A stretch of DNA of 64,000 nt from Rhizobium sp. CF080. Lineage in GTDB: Bacteria > Pseudomonadota > Alphaproteobacteria > Rhizobiales > Rhizobiaceae. The stretch lies in NCBI RefSeq assembly GCF_000282095.2, contig NZ_AKKC02000016.1, positions 542,927 through 606,926 on the forward strand, written 5' to 3'. The notes below the pieces were generated by a model. That model searched no databases and was not told the origin of the DNA. It saw only the letters and a program-made list of their open reading frames with translations. The first letter of the stretch is position 1. Every line of letters starts with the position of its first letter. Positions 7,449-15,269 of the stretch are shown here, in pieces. Made by a program: the position numbers and the translations under genes.

Positions 7449-9161
7449 ATGTCTCACCAAGCGAGGCACCTGCGGGTGCGCATGAGTATGCTTATGACGC
7501 TTATCGCCCTCGGCAGCACCGCCGCCAACGCCCAATCGAATGCGCCGCCGTCAGCGGACGGAGTGGGCATCGTGAAGGTGGAAGGCGGACAGGTCAGCGG
7601 CGTCGCGACCGATGTCGGCGGCGTACAGCTCTTCAAGGGCATTCCCTTCGCCGGCTCGACGGCGGGCAAGAACCGATTTCGCGCGCCGCAGCCGGTCGAG
7701 CCCTGGGAAGGGGTCAGGAAGGCGGACAGCTGGGGCGATCAGACGATGCAGGACATCACGATCAATCCGGTCGGCGGCTTCTGGGGAGACGAATTCTATT
7801 TCGATCCCGCCTTCATGCCCAAGGCCAGCGAAAGCGGCCTGAACCTCAACATCTTCACGCCGGCCAAGACCGCTGGCGACAAGCTGCCGGTCTATGTGTG
7901 GATCCATGGCGGTGGCAACGATCACGGTTATGCGTCCGAGATCGAGTTCTACGCGTCCAAGCTCGCCGCCCAGGGCGTGATTGTCGTACCGATCCAGTAT
8001 CGCGTCGGGGTGTTCGGCTATCTCTCTCTCGCCGAACTCTCCAAGGAGGATCCCGACGGCATTTCCGGCAATTACGGCAGCCGCGACATCATCAAGGCGC
8101 TGCAGTGGGTAAAGGAGAACATCGCGGGCTTCGGCGGCGACCCGGCACAGGTGACGATCGGCGGGCAATCGGCGGGATCCACCAACGTGGCGGCGATGCT
8201 GCGCTCGCCTCTGGCCAAGGGGCTGTTCAAGCGCGCTGTGATCGAAAGCACGACGAGCATGCTTCCCCAGCCTTTCCCGGCTCAGGAGGAGCGCGAGAAG
8301 AAGAACGCAGCGGCGATCGAGGAGATATTCGGCAAGCCGATGAGCCTTGCCGACCTGCGCGCCTTCCCCGCAGAGGATTACCTGACGAAGAAGACCAAAA
8401 GCGGGGCCACGCTCTACAACGCCCTCAAGCAGGCCGTCATGACGCCGCCCTTCACGCTCGACGGCAAGGTGTTCACCAAGGAAACGGTCAACATCATCCG
8501 GCCCGGCGCACTCGACGGCATCGGCGTGATGATCGGCGGCACGTCGGACGAACTGACCTCGCTTTCCGGTCCGCTGCCCTCCGGCGCGCAGCCGCCTGAC
8601 GGGACGATGACGACCGAAGAGTTCGACAAGGCTATGCAGGCCGTCTATGGGGACGCCTACAAGAAGGTCTACAGGCCGTCCGATCCGCGCGATGCCTATC
8701 GCCTGTATCTTCGGTCGCAGGCGGACTACCGGATCCAGGCCTCGCTGATCGCGGCGGAGTACATCAAACGCCACAACAAGGACTCGGATGTCTTCGCCTT
8801 CTACTTCAACCACCGGCTTCCCGGGCGCAATACCGAGTTCTACGGCTCGTTCCATTCGTCCGATCTCTGGTACTTCTTCAACTCGTTGCGCGAGGCGCCG
8901 GGACATCGCGGCTGGACAGGCGCCGACTACCGGATGGCCGAAACCATGTCGACCTACCTCGCCAACTTCGTGAAGACCGGCAATCCGAACGGCGCCGGCC
9001 TTCCCGAATGGCAACAGCCGGTGAAGAGCACGGCGTTCATGCGGTTCGCCGACGGCTACGCCTATCCGGTGAGCTCGACGCCCTATCCGGAACGGGATGC
9101 GCTGAACCGGGCGACGGTGCTCAAGAAGAACAACATGACGGAAGCCGATCTCAGCCAGTAG
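7449..9161 (+). CDS. Secreted type-B carboxylesterase
   Basis: Encodes 570 residues of the carboxylesterase/lipase (COesterase) alpha/beta-hydrolase family, which hydrolyses carboxylic esters. The start at 7449 is supported by GGAGGAG immediately upstream; an earlier in-frame start (7329) would add 40 unrelated residues. The N-terminus is a signal peptide with cleavage expected after TAANA (about residue 29), so the enzyme should be periplasmic or secreted. The oxyanion-hole motif HGGG is at about 153-156, YRVGVFGYLSL follows, and the nucleophile is S241 in GGQSAGS. The acid and His fall in the C-terminal half (FHSSDLWYFF region). Monocistronic; the substrate is unknown. A large hairpin follows the stop. 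Confidence 0.9.
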   Translation: MSHQARHLRVRMSMLMTLIALGSTAANAQSNAPPSADGVGIVKVEGGQVSGVATDVGGVQLFKGIPFAGSTAGKNRFRAPQPVEPWEGVRKADSWGDQTMQDITINPVGGFWGDEFYFDPAFMPKASESGLNLNIFTPAKTAGDKLPVYVWIHGGGNDHGYASEIEFYASKLAAQGVIVVPIQYRVGVFGYLSLAELSKEDPDGISGNYGSRDIIKALQWVKENIAGFGGDPAQVTIGGQSAGSTNVAAMLRSPLAKGLFKRAVIESTTSMLPQPFPAQEEREKKNAAAIEEIFGKPMSLADLRAFPAEDYLTKKTKSGATLYNALKQAVMTPPFTLDGKVFTKETVNIIRPGALDGIGVMIGGTSDELTSLSGPLPSGAQPPDGTMTTEEFDKAMQAVYGDAYKKVYRPSDPRDAYRLYLRSQADYRIQASLIAAEYIKRHNKDSDVFAFYFNHRLPGRNTEFYGSFHSSDLWYFFNSLREAPGHRGWTGADYRMAETMSTYLANFVKTGNPNGAGLPEWQQPVKSTAFMRFADGYAYPVSSTPYPERDALNRATVLKKNNMTEADLSQ

Positions 9162-9168
9162 GAAACAG

Positions 9169-9202
9169 CAATCCGCCGCGCCCGATCGGGTGCGGCGGAT
9201 TG
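9169..9202. terminator. Hairpin between the carboxylesterase and the convergent hxlR-type gene
   Basis: AATCCGCCGC pairs with GCGGCGGATT, and the loop holds a further CCCGATCGGG palindrome. There is no clear T run on either side, so termination is likely but not certain. Confidence 0.55.
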
Positions 9203-9236
9203 GCATGATCCCAGCCGACAAAGCCGGGATTGGGCC

Positions 9237-9656
9237 TCAAGCGCCCCCGTTGCGCTCCTCGAAGGCCTTGCGCGCCGCCTCGATATCGGCGTGGCGGACC
9301 GCGGCCCATTCCCAGACGCTGCAGAAAGCGGCGCTGAGGCTTCGGCCGAGTTCGGTGAGGGTGTATTCCACCTTGGGCGGGATGACCGGATAGACCGTGC
9401 GCGAGACGAAACCGTCGCGCTCCATCTGCCGCAGCGTCTGGGTCAGCATCTTCTGGCTGATGCCGCCGGTCAGCTTGCCGATCCGGGTGAAGCGCAGCGT
9501 GCCGTGTTCTTCCAGCACTTCGAGGATCAGCATGGTCCATTTGTCGGCCACCTGGCCGATGATGCCGCGCACCAGTTCCTCCAGGACCGGATCGATCTCA
9601 TCGGGGATCTCGCGGCCCGAGGGCGACCGCATCGGCGTTCGAACTCCCTGATCCAC
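9237..9656 (-). CDS. HxlR-family transcriptional regulator
   Basis: Encodes 139 residues with a winged helix-turn-helix of the HxlR family: GQVADKWTMLILEVLEEHGTLRF, then KLTGGISQKMLTQTLRQMERDG as recognition helices and a wing with YPVIPPKVEYTLTELG. These proteins are dimers that often respond to quinones, aldehydes or similar electrophiles. Two starts are possible: GTG at 9656, seven bases after AGGAG, and ATG at 9632 behind GGGAG; the former has the better spacing. Longer frames to 9836 run into the divergent gene. It is transcribed away from an SDR oxidoreductase 102 bases off, the usual arrangement in which the regulator controls its neighbour. Confidence 0.88.
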   Translation of the reverse strand: MDQGVRTPMRSPSGREIPDEIDPVLEELVRGIIGQVADKWTMLILEVLEEHGTLRFTRIGKLTGGISQKMLTQTLRQMERDGFVSRTVYPVIPPKVEYTLTELGRSLSAAFCSVWEWAAVRHADIEAARKAFEERNGGA

Positions 9657-9758
9657 AGTCACTCTCCTTTTGGTGCGTATAAATCTTTTGGGTGCCTTCT
9701 TACGAATAGAGATTGATAGCCGTATTTTCCGGTCACGCAACACGGAAAGACAACGACC

Positions 9759-10517
9759 ATGAAAATGAACGGCAACACGATCCTCATCACCGGCGGCAAT
9801 TCGGGCATTGGCCGGGCTCTGGCCGAAGCGTTCCATGCGCTCGGCAACCAGGTGATCATCACCGGCCGGCGCCAGTCGACGCTCGACGCGGTGACGGCCG
9901 CCAATCCCGGCATGAAAGGCATGGTGCTCGATCTTTCCGATGCCGAGGGCATCAAGGCATTTTCCGCCGCGCTGGCGGCCGCCTATCCGTCACTCAATGC
10001 CATCATCAACAATGCCGGCATCATGGTGCCGGAACATATCGGCGCGGGTTCGGACTATCTCTCGACCGCCGAGGACACGATCACCGCAAACCTGCTCGGC
10101 CCGATCCGGCTGACCGCGGCGCTGCTGCCGCAGCTCAGAACCCAGGAAGATGCGGCGATCCTCACCGTATCCTCCGGCCTCGCCTTCGTGCCGATGGCGC
10201 TGACGCCGACCTATTCGGCCACCAAGGCCGCCATCCATTCCTATTCGATGGCGATTCGCCAGCAGCTCAAGGATAGCGGGCCGCAGGTGATCGAGATCGT
10301 GCCGCCCTATGTTCAGACGACGCTGATGAGTGACCGTCAGGCGAGCGATCCCAACGCCATGCCGCTTGCCGATTTCATCTCGGAGGTCATGGACATCCTG
10401 GCGACGCAGCCGGACGTCAAGGAAGTCGTCGTCGAGCGCTGCAAGCCGCTGCGTTATGCGGCCGAGAACGGCAATTTCGACGCGATGTTCAACGGCATCA
10501 ACTCGATGAGCCACTGA
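9759..10517 (+). CDS. Short-chain dehydrogenase/reductase (SDR)
   Basis: Encodes 252 residues of the classical SDR family. The cofactor motif TGGNSGIG is at 11-18, NNAG at 84-87, and the catalytic Ser-Tyr-Lys are S138 or S139, Y152 and K156 (YSATK). It resembles the DltE-like group with a short C-terminal part. The enzyme uses NAD(P)H to reduce or oxidise an alcohol/ketone in the cytosol; the substrate is not predictable. GGAAAG lies nine bases before the ATG. Divergent from the HxlR regulator, which is the likely controller of this gene; that link is inferred from position. Confidence 0.9.
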   Translation: MKMNGNTILITGGNSGIGRALAEAFHALGNQVIITGRRQSTLDAVTAANPGMKGMVLDLSDAEGIKAFSAALAAAYPSLNAIINNAGIMVPEHIGAGSDYLSTAEDTITANLLGPIRLTAALLPQLRTQEDAAILTVSSGLAFVPMALTPTYSATKAAIHSYSMAIRQQLKDSGPQVIEIVPPYVQTTLMSDRQASDPNAMPLADFISEVMDILATQPDVKEVVVERCKPLRYAAENGNFDAMFNGINSMSH

Positions 10518-10561
10518 CTACGGACGCGCGCTGGCGGGCTGATAGCTGACGAGACACGCGA

Positions 10562-11092
10562 TCAGGCAGGAATGTATGTCAGCCTGATCACGTCCTCGCC
10601 GACGTGATCGGTGGAGACAAGGCGGAGCGGTGGCCGCGGGCCGGCGAAGAACGGCTTGCCGCGCCCCAGCACGACGGGGTGGAAATAGAGCCGATACTCA
10701 TCGACAAGACCAAGGTCGGTCAGGCTTCGTGCGAGGTCCGGTCCGGATACTGAAATCTCTCCAGCGAGCCGAGCCTTCAGGTCACGGATCACCGCCTCGA
10801 CGTCGTCCTCGACAAGGGTGGCGTTGGGGCCGACCGACTTCAACGAGCGCGACACGACCCATTTCGGCAGGCGCCGCCATGCCGCCGCGAACTCGCGGTG
10901 TTCAGCACTCCACTCGGGACGGTCCTCGTCCCAGTAGCGCATGGTCTCGTACATGCGGCGACCGTACACACTGCCCGTCAGGTCGCGCACGTGCTCTATC
11001 CAGTGGCGAAAGAGTTCGGGGCATGTCGACATTTCCATGTGGTCGACATAGCCGTCCAGGGACTGGTTCATTCCAAAGACAAGCTTCGCCAT
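10562..11092 (-). CDS. RibD C-terminal / dihydrofolate-reductase-fold protein (copy 1)
   Basis: Encodes 176 residues of the RibD_C superfamily (dihydrofolate-reductase fold), small NADPH-binding reductases whose substrates are mostly unknown. Typical features are the opening MAKLVFGMNQSLDGYVD, the YGRRMYETM segment, and VSGPDLARSLTDLGLVDEYRLYFHPVVLGRGKPFF at about residues 115-150. It is 87 bases downstream of a second gene of the same family on the same strand; both begin with the same MAKLVF...SLDGY pattern, so they look like an old tandem duplication. GGAG precedes the ATG by ten bases. Confidence 0.85.
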   Translation of the reverse strand: MAKLVFGMNQSLDGYVDHMEMSTCPELFRHWIEHVRDLTGSVYGRRMYETMRYWDEDRPEWSAEHREFAAAWRRLPKWVVSRSLKSVGPNATLVEDDVEAVIRDLKARLAGEISVSGPDLARSLTDLGLVDEYRLYFHPVVLGRGKPFFAGPRPPLRLVSTDHVGEDVIRLTYIPA

Positions 11093-11179
11093 GCTGCAAA
11101 ATCTCCACCGAGGGTATTCGGAATAACTTGAGGCGACATGACGCCACTTGAGGTCGGGGGCGAAACGCCCTTCTATCCA

Positions 11180-11737
11180 CTAGCTGCCGTTCACGACGTC
11201 GTAGCGCATGAAGACGGTGCCGTTTGGGAAGGGCACCTCTTCGATGCGCGCGAGTTTCATCTTGTTGCGCGTCTGGAACATCGGCGTACCGTCACCGACC
11301 GCGACGGGCACGTAATAGATGCCGACCTCGTCGACCAGGCCGGCATCCAGATAGGCGGCGGCGAGTGTCGGGCCGGACACGAAAATGTCCCGTCCGGTTT
11401 GGATCTTCAGGTCGCGCATCGCCTCGGTATCGAGAGAGGGCAGGATTTTCGTACGCCGAGTCTTCGGCTCGGTCAGTGTCTCCGAGACGACGATCTTGTC
11501 GGTTTGTCGCCAGAGCTCGGCATATTCCGCCTCAAACGGCGTCCCGCCCTGGTAGGTCTCCCAGATCGCCATGGTTTCGTACATGCGCCGGCCGTAGACG
11601 GCGAGGCCACAGCGGCGCCCCTCCTCATTGGCATGGCCATGCACTGCCGCATCGATATGTCCCCAGTCGAAATCACCCGTGGCATCGTTGATATAGCCAT
11701 CGAGCGAGATCATCATCTCGAACACAAGCTTTGCCAT
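11180..11737 (-). CDS. RibD C-terminal / dihydrofolate-reductase-fold protein (copy 2)
   Basis: Encodes 185 residues and is a paralogue of the gene at 10562-11092. It begins MAKLVFEMMISLDGYIND, carries CGLAVYGRRMYETMAIWE and the C-terminal SGPTLAAAYLDAGLVDEV followed by YYVPVAVGDGTPMF. The fold binds NADPH and the family is named after the RibD reductase domain, but members like this one are not riboflavin enzymes and lack an assigned substrate. Strong ribosome binding site (GAGGAGG) before the ATG. The first gene of a likely two-gene unit running on the minus strand. Confidence 0.85.
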   Translation of the reverse strand: MAKLVFEMMISLDGYINDATGDFDWGHIDAAVHGHANEEGRRCGLAVYGRRMYETMAIWETYQGGTPFEAEYAELWRQTDKIVVSETLTEPKTRRTKILPSLDTEAMRDLKIQTGRDIFVSGPTLAAAYLDAGLVDEVGIYYVPVAVGDGTPMFQTRNKMKLARIEEVPFPNGTVFMRYDVVNGS

Positions 11738-11787
11738 CGGTTCCTCCTCAGGCGACCGTGATCAGCGAAGCGGTCGATTCGTCCGGC

Positions 11788-11817
11788 ATGTCGATCGGGA
11801 TGTCGATCGGGATGTCG
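11788..11817. repeat. Short tandem repeat, 12-bp unit
   Basis: ATGTCGATCGGG occurs twice in direct succession (11788-11799, 11800-11811) and is followed by half a third unit (ATGTCG). It lies in the 240-base gap between the RibD-like gene and the VOC gene. Confidence 0.85.
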
Positions 11818-11880
11818 TGGCCGCAGGCACGCTCATGCACGGCCCATTTCGCACATCAGTTAATCAGGCCGCACGATTGG

Positions 11881-11954
11881 GGAAACCCTCACCCTTTGGG
11901 GCATGCCTTCGCGTCTTTTCAACGCCTCGCATGCACTTCAGAGTGAGGGCTTCC
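11881..11954. repeat. Inverted repeat downstream of the VOC gene
   Basis: GGAAACCCTCAC (11881-11892) and GTGAGGGCTTCC (11943-11954) are inverted copies with one mismatch. The 50-base interior contains two GCATGC palindromes. It could be a terminator structure for the VOC gene cluster, though no T run is present, or a small repetitive element. Confidence 0.5.
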
Positions 11955-11977
11955 ACCCGCCAAACAGACTGCTCTGC

Positions 11978-12790
11978 CTACTTCTTCGCGGAGGTCAGTG
12001 CGAAGAAGGCGCCCTGCGGATCGAGCGCCTGGACGATCCAGGAACCGCCGGGAACTTCCATCGGGCCGTGAACGACCTTGCCGCCGCCTGCCGTCAGCCG
12101 GGCGATTGCGGCGTCGATCGAGTCGACGATGAAATAGTAGCACCAGCAGGCCATCGGCACTTCCGCCGGCTTGGTCATCATGCCGCCGATCTGCCGGCCG
12201 TTATGGGAGAAGATGTGGTAGGTGCCCATCGGCCCCATGTCGAAATCATGGTCGAGCTTCCAGCCGAACATCTTGCCGTAGAAATCGACCGCTTCCTTGC
12301 CGTTGCCGGCATAAAGCTCGCGCCAGCCGACATTGCCGACGGCATCCGGGGCGAGTTCCTGCGGCGGATTTTCCATCGGCAGCGGCGTCATGATGCAGAG
12401 AACCGCACCATGCGGATCGGCGACGACCGCAAAACGGCCGATGCCCGGAATATCTTCCGGCTCACGCTGGACGCGGCCGCCATTGGCGACAAAGTCCTTG
12501 GCCATCTGGTCGACATCGTCGACCGCGACATAACCGGTCCAGTTCGGCGGGATCTTGCCTTCGAGTTCCGGCGGGAAGTTCATCATGCCGCCGATGCCGG
12601 GGCAATTGTCGCCTTCACCCATCTCGAACAGGTAATAGGCGGGCAGGTCGGGCATGCTCATCGCCTTGACCTTCCAGCCCACCACCGACGAATAGAAGTT
12701 TCCGCCGGCATCGGTGTCGGGCGTCATCAGCTCAACCCAGATGAATTTGCCATGGGTCTCGGATCGAGATCCGGTAACGGTCTGCAACAT
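11978..12790 (-). CDS. VOC-family protein with two glyoxalase-like domains
   Basis: Encodes 270 residues with two vicinal-oxygen-chelate domains. The first (about 12-125) begins GKFIWVELMTPDTDAGGNFYSSVVGWK; the second (about 140-265) begins VGNVGWRELYAGNGKEAVDFYGKMFGWKLD. In each, the N-terminal strand followed by F-Y-x-x-x-x-G-W is the family mark. VOC proteins include glyoxalases, dioxygenases and drug-binding proteins, and here the ligand is unknown. GAGGAG precedes the ATG. It is the last gene of a minus-strand run DUF899 - DUF1579 - VOC, with gaps of about 40 and 60 bases, and this run is divergent from a MarR regulator. Confidence 0.87.
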   Translation of the reverse strand: MLQTVTGSRSETHGKFIWVELMTPDTDAGGNFYSSVVGWKVKAMSMPDLPAYYLFEMGEGDNCPGIGGMMNFPPELEGKIPPNWTGYVAVDDVDQMAKDFVANGGRVQREPEDIPGIGRFAVVADPHGAVLCIMTPLPMENPPQELAPDAVGNVGWRELYAGNGKEAVDFYGKMFGWKLDHDFDMGPMGTYHIFSHNGRQIGGMMTKPAEVPMACWCYYFIVDSIDAAIARLTAGGGKVVHGPMEVPGGSWIVQALDPQGAFFALTSAKK

Positions 12791-12849
12791 GGTCGTCTCC
12801 TCTACGAGTTACTGCGTCGACCGACGCGTTGAATTGGACACACGCAGGC

Positions 12850-13329
12850 TCAGCGCTTGCGGGCGTAGTTCGCCTCCATGAACTGCTTCCAGGAACCGTC
12901 CGGCTGTTTTGCGCTGGAATTGAAGGTGCGGTGATCGTCGTCCGTGAAGATGATCTGCTCGCGGTAATCGCCGATCTTGCCGGGCTCGGCGAAATCCGGG
13001 CCGGTCGTGTAGAGATTGAGCGTCGATCCGCCGTCCGATACTTCGCCCTCGTAGACCCACAGATGGTTCATCATCGTGCCGAGCCAGGTGCCGACATATT
13101 TGCCCTTGGCCGGATCGTAGCCGAGGGTGAGGATGGTGGTGGCGGGGCCACCGCCGCCGGGCATCTCGCCGCTGCCTTCGGCGACGAACCAGATGCCGTT
13201 CAGCGACCGGCAGACCTCGATCCATTTTTCATCGTGGCCCATGCTGGTGGACGTCACCTCCCAGAGGCCGACCATCCTTTCCAGAAAGCCGTGCTCGGTC
13301 TGAGGCTTGGGCATTTCCATCATGCTCAT
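12850..13329 (-). CDS. DUF1579-family protein
   Basis: Encodes 159 residues. DUF1579 proteins are small beta-rich proteins of unknown role; features seen here are HGFLERMVGLWEVTSTSMG near the start, TTILTLGYDPAKGKYVGTW at about 85-103, and a Met-rich N-terminus. No signal peptide is visible. An AGGAGG precedes the ATG. It lies between the DUF899 and VOC genes in the same orientation. In many bacteria DUF899, DUF1579 and VOC/SRPBCC genes travel together, which suggests a shared but undefined function; this last point is from memory of genomic context, not visible in the sequence. Confidence 0.85.
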   Translation of the reverse strand: MSMMEMPKPQTEHGFLERMVGLWEVTSTSMGHDEKWIEVCRSLNGIWFVAEGSGEMPGGGGPATTILTLGYDPAKGKYVGTWLGTMMNHLWVYEGEVSDGGSTLNLYTTGPDFAEPGKIGDYREQIIFTDDDHRTFNSSAKQPDGSWKQFMEANYARKR

Positions 13330-13370
13330 CGTCTTTTCCTCCTCTTTTCAGACGTCCAGAATGAACCCGT

Positions 13371-14132
13371 TCAATGGCAGCAGGATGAAGCCGCCTCTTC
13401 CGGTTTCTGTTCGTATTCGTCGTGACGCTTGACGAAATTCATCGTCGAATCCTCGTTGCGACCAAGCGGCGCCCGGTCGAGGATCATCAGCGTGCCGATC
13501 AGCTCTTCGCCGCCGCGGGCATAGGTGGAATAGGTATGAAATACCTCCCCCGCCTCGTTCCTGTAGAAGGCTGACAGGCCCGGCAGTTCGTCATGCGCCT
13601 CGGACGGCGGGACTTCGCGGAAGTTATAATACACCTTCTCCTTGGCGAGGTCCTCCCTCGTAAAGGAAACGTGATAGTCGAAGTTGAAATCACTGCCGAA
13701 GGACGAGACCCAGGGGAATTTCCAGCCCATGCGCTTTTTGTAGGCCTCGATCTTGTCGAGCGGCGCGCGAGCGACAGTAACGTAGGTGACGTCGTGATTG
13801 TTGAGATGCACCAGCGCGCCATCGACATGGTCCGACTGGAAAGAGCAGCCGGGGCAGCCGGCCTCCCAGTCCGGGCCGAGCATGAAATGGTAGACGAGCA
13901 ACTGGCTGCGGCCGTCGAACAGTTCGGCGAGCGACTTTTTGCCCTTGGGGGTGTCGAAGACATAGTCCTTGTCGACCTTCACCCAGGGCATGGCCAGGCG
14001 TTCAGCGCGCACCTTGTCGCGCAGACGGGTCTCTTCCTTTTCCAGAGCCAGCAACTTGCGCCGGGCCTCCAGCCACTCCTCGCGGCTGACGACCGGGTTC
14101 TGGGGCGGGTTCTTCGATGCGGTGACATCCAT
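13371..14132 (-). CDS. DUF899 thioredoxin-like protein
   Basis: Encodes 253 residues with a thioredoxin-like fold. The key segment is LLVYHFMLGPDWEAGCPGCSFQSDHVDG (about residues 77-104), with a C-P-G-C pair in the position of a redox motif. The C-terminus ends SSCCH. WKFPWVSSFGSDFNFDYHVSF is another family feature. The ATG at 14132 follows AGGAGG, and an earlier in-frame codon at 14177 would run across the probable operator. The first gene of the DUF899-DUF1579-VOC unit and divergent from marR (start 14187), so its promoter and the palindrome at 14164-14175 are shared. The biochemical role of the family is not known. Confidence 0.87.
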   Translation of the reverse strand: MDVTASKNPPQNPVVSREEWLEARRKLLALEKEETRLRDKVRAERLAMPWVKVDKDYVFDTPKGKKSLAELFDGRSQLLVYHFMLGPDWEAGCPGCSFQSDHVDGALVHLNNHDVTYVTVARAPLDKIEAYKKRMGWKFPWVSSFGSDFNFDYHVSFTREDLAKEKVYYNFREVPPSEAHDELPGLSAFYRNEAGEVFHTYSTYARGGEELIGTLMILDRAPLGRNEDSTMNFVKRHDEYEQKPEEAASSCCH

Positions 14133-14151
14133 GACAGGCCTCCTCCTATGC

Positions 14152-14180
14152 TTGACAGAATAGGTTGATATCAACATACT
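14152..14180 (+). promoter_or_regulatory. marR promoter with overlapping operator palindrome
   Basis: TTGACA (14152-14157), 17 bases, CATACT (14175-14180) forms a sigma-70-type promoter pointing at the MarR gene. The perfect palindrome GTTGATATCAAC (14164-14175) lies in the spacer and touches the -10, a position where a bound MarR dimer would block RNA polymerase. The predicted transcription start falls at the ATG at 14187, and no Shine-Dalgarno sequence is visible, so the message may be leaderless. Confidence 0.6.
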
Positions 14181-14186
14181 CTTCCC

Positions 14187-14645
14187 ATGCTGTCAAACTC
14201 TCCGACCATTGACGTGATTCCCTTTTCGACCACGCTGCATGTGCGCGACACGTGCCTCTGCCTGCATGTGCAGCGGGCGGCGCGGGCGCTTGCCCGGCGT
14301 TTCGACAATGCGATGAAGCCGATCGGGCTCACCAATGGGCAGTTCTCGCTGATGATGTCGCTGAACCGGCCGCAGCCGGCGCCGATGGGCCAGGTCGCCA
14401 CCCTGCTCGCCATGGACCGCACGACACTGACGGCGGCGCTCAAGGTGCTCGAACGGCGCGGCCTCGTCGAAACCACGGTCGACCCGAAGGACCGGCGCGG
14501 CAAGCTTTTGCGGCTGACGAACGACGGAATGACCATGCTGTCGGCCGCACTTCCGATCTGGATACGGGTGCATGCGGAGATCGACGCCGAGCTTGGCGAG
14601 GGCGGGCCTGAAGGGCTGCGGGCGACGCTGGGCACCATCAAATAA
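14187..14645 (+). CDS. MarR-family transcriptional regulator
   Basis: Encodes 152 residues with the winged helix-turn-helix of MarR. The DNA-binding part is MGQVATLLAMDRTTLTAALKVLERRGLVETTVDPKDRRGKLLRLT (about 68-112), including the D-x-R-R-x-K wing. The N-terminal helix carries two cysteines (DTCLCLHV). No ribosome binding site precedes the ATG, which coincides with the predicted transcription start. Divergent from the DUF899-DUF1579-VOC unit; the palindrome between them is the likely binding site, so the protein probably represses both directions. The inducing ligand is unknown. A terminator hairpin follows. Confidence 0.88.
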   Translation: MLSNSPTIDVIPFSTTLHVRDTCLCLHVQRAARALARRFDNAMKPIGLTNGQFSLMMSLNRPQPAPMGQVATLLAMDRTTLTAALKVLERRGLVETTVDPKDRRGKLLRLTNDGMTMLSAALPIWIRVHAEIDAELGEGGPEGLRATLGTIK

Positions 14646-14649
14646 AAGA

Positions 14650-14675
14650 AAAGCCGGCACGACGGCCGGCTTTCC
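14650..14675. terminator. Bidirectional terminator between marR and ohr
   Basis: AAAGCCGGC (14650-14658) pairs perfectly with GCCGGCTTT (14665-14673) over a six-base loop. Both sides are A/T-rich, so it can serve the two convergent genes. Confidence 0.8.
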
Positions 14676-14696
14676 ATCTCGAAATTGTCAGAACGA

Positions 14697-15119
14697 TCAG
14701 GCGACCGAGACCGGCACTTCGGTCGAGGTGCGCATGGCGTGGCTATAGGGGCAGACGATGTGGGCCTTGGCGGCAAGGTCTTCGGCGACCGACTTTTCAA
14801 CGCCCGGGATGCTGACCAGAAGCGAGACTTCGATGCCGAAACCGCCTCCGTCTTCGCGCGGGCCAATGCCGACGGTTGCCGTCACCTTGGCGTCGTCCGG
14901 GATCTTCACCTTTTCCTTGGCCGCGACAAACTTCAGCGCGCCGAGGAAGCAGGCGGAATAACCGGTGGCGAAGAGCTGTTCCGGGTTGGTGCCGCGGGCG
15001 CCGTCACCGCCGAGTTCCTTCGGAACGGTGAGCGTGACGTCGAGAACGCCGTCTTCCGAGGCGCCATGGCCGGCGCGGCCGCCGGTGGCGGAAGCCTTGG
15101 TGGTGTAGAGAATGGGCAT
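14697..15119 (-). CDS. ohr: Organic hydroperoxide resistance protein Ohr
   Basis: Encodes 140 residues of the Ohr branch of the OsmC/Ohr family. The enzyme is a thiol peroxidase that reduces organic hydroperoxides, such as fatty-acid peroxides, using a lipoyl reductant. Both redox cysteines are present: C57 in GYSACFLGAL and C123 in IVCPYSHAMR. Length is standard. The N-terminus MPILYTTKASATGGRAG is characteristic. Divergent from ohrR, 150 bases away, with two dyad sequences between them. Regulation by OhrR, which releases DNA when its cysteine is oxidised by organic peroxides, is established for this pair in related bacteria and inferred here. Confidence 0.95.
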   Translation of the reverse strand: MPILYTTKASATGGRAGHGASEDGVLDVTLTVPKELGGDGARGTNPEQLFATGYSACFLGALKFVAAKEKVKIPDDAKVTATVGIGPREDGGGFGIEVSLLVSIPGVEKSVAEDLAAKAHIVCPYSHAMRTSTEVPVSVA

Positions 15120-15158
15120 GGTCTAACTCCCTTGGGTCTGTTCAGGTAAATCTTGTCC

Positions 15159-15191
15159 GCAATTCAATTGCGCACAATCTAATTACGCGCA
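15159..15191. promoter_or_regulatory. Probable OhrR operator region
   Basis: A perfect palindrome GCAATT-C-AATTGC (15159-15171) is followed by a second, imperfect dyad centred near 15180 with TGCGC/GCGCA ends and AAT/ATT inside. OhrR sites in other bacteria are AT-rich dyads containing CAATT/AATTG, so both copies fit. They lie between the divergent ohr and ohrR genes. Confidence 0.65.
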
Positions 15192-15269
15192 TTGCATTTT
15201 CCCGTCAAGCCTGCGAAAATGCGGGCCGGGAAAAAGATAGAGCACAGACACGTGAAGGCAGGACCGGCC

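Noticed and set aside
7551..9221. 556-codon minus-strand frame opposite the carboxylesterase
   Set aside because: His/Arg/Asp-rich translation typical of an antisense GC shadow, while the plus strand has a clear signal peptide and catalytic motifs.
11788..11817. 12-bp tandem unit as a CRISPR-like array
   Set aside because: Only 2.5 head-to-tail copies and no spacers; a simple tandem repeat.
14164..14175. GTTGATATCAAC as an FNR box
   Set aside because: The half sites TTGAT and ATCAA are directly adjacent, without the four-base spacer of FNR/FixK boxes; it is better explained as a MarR operator.
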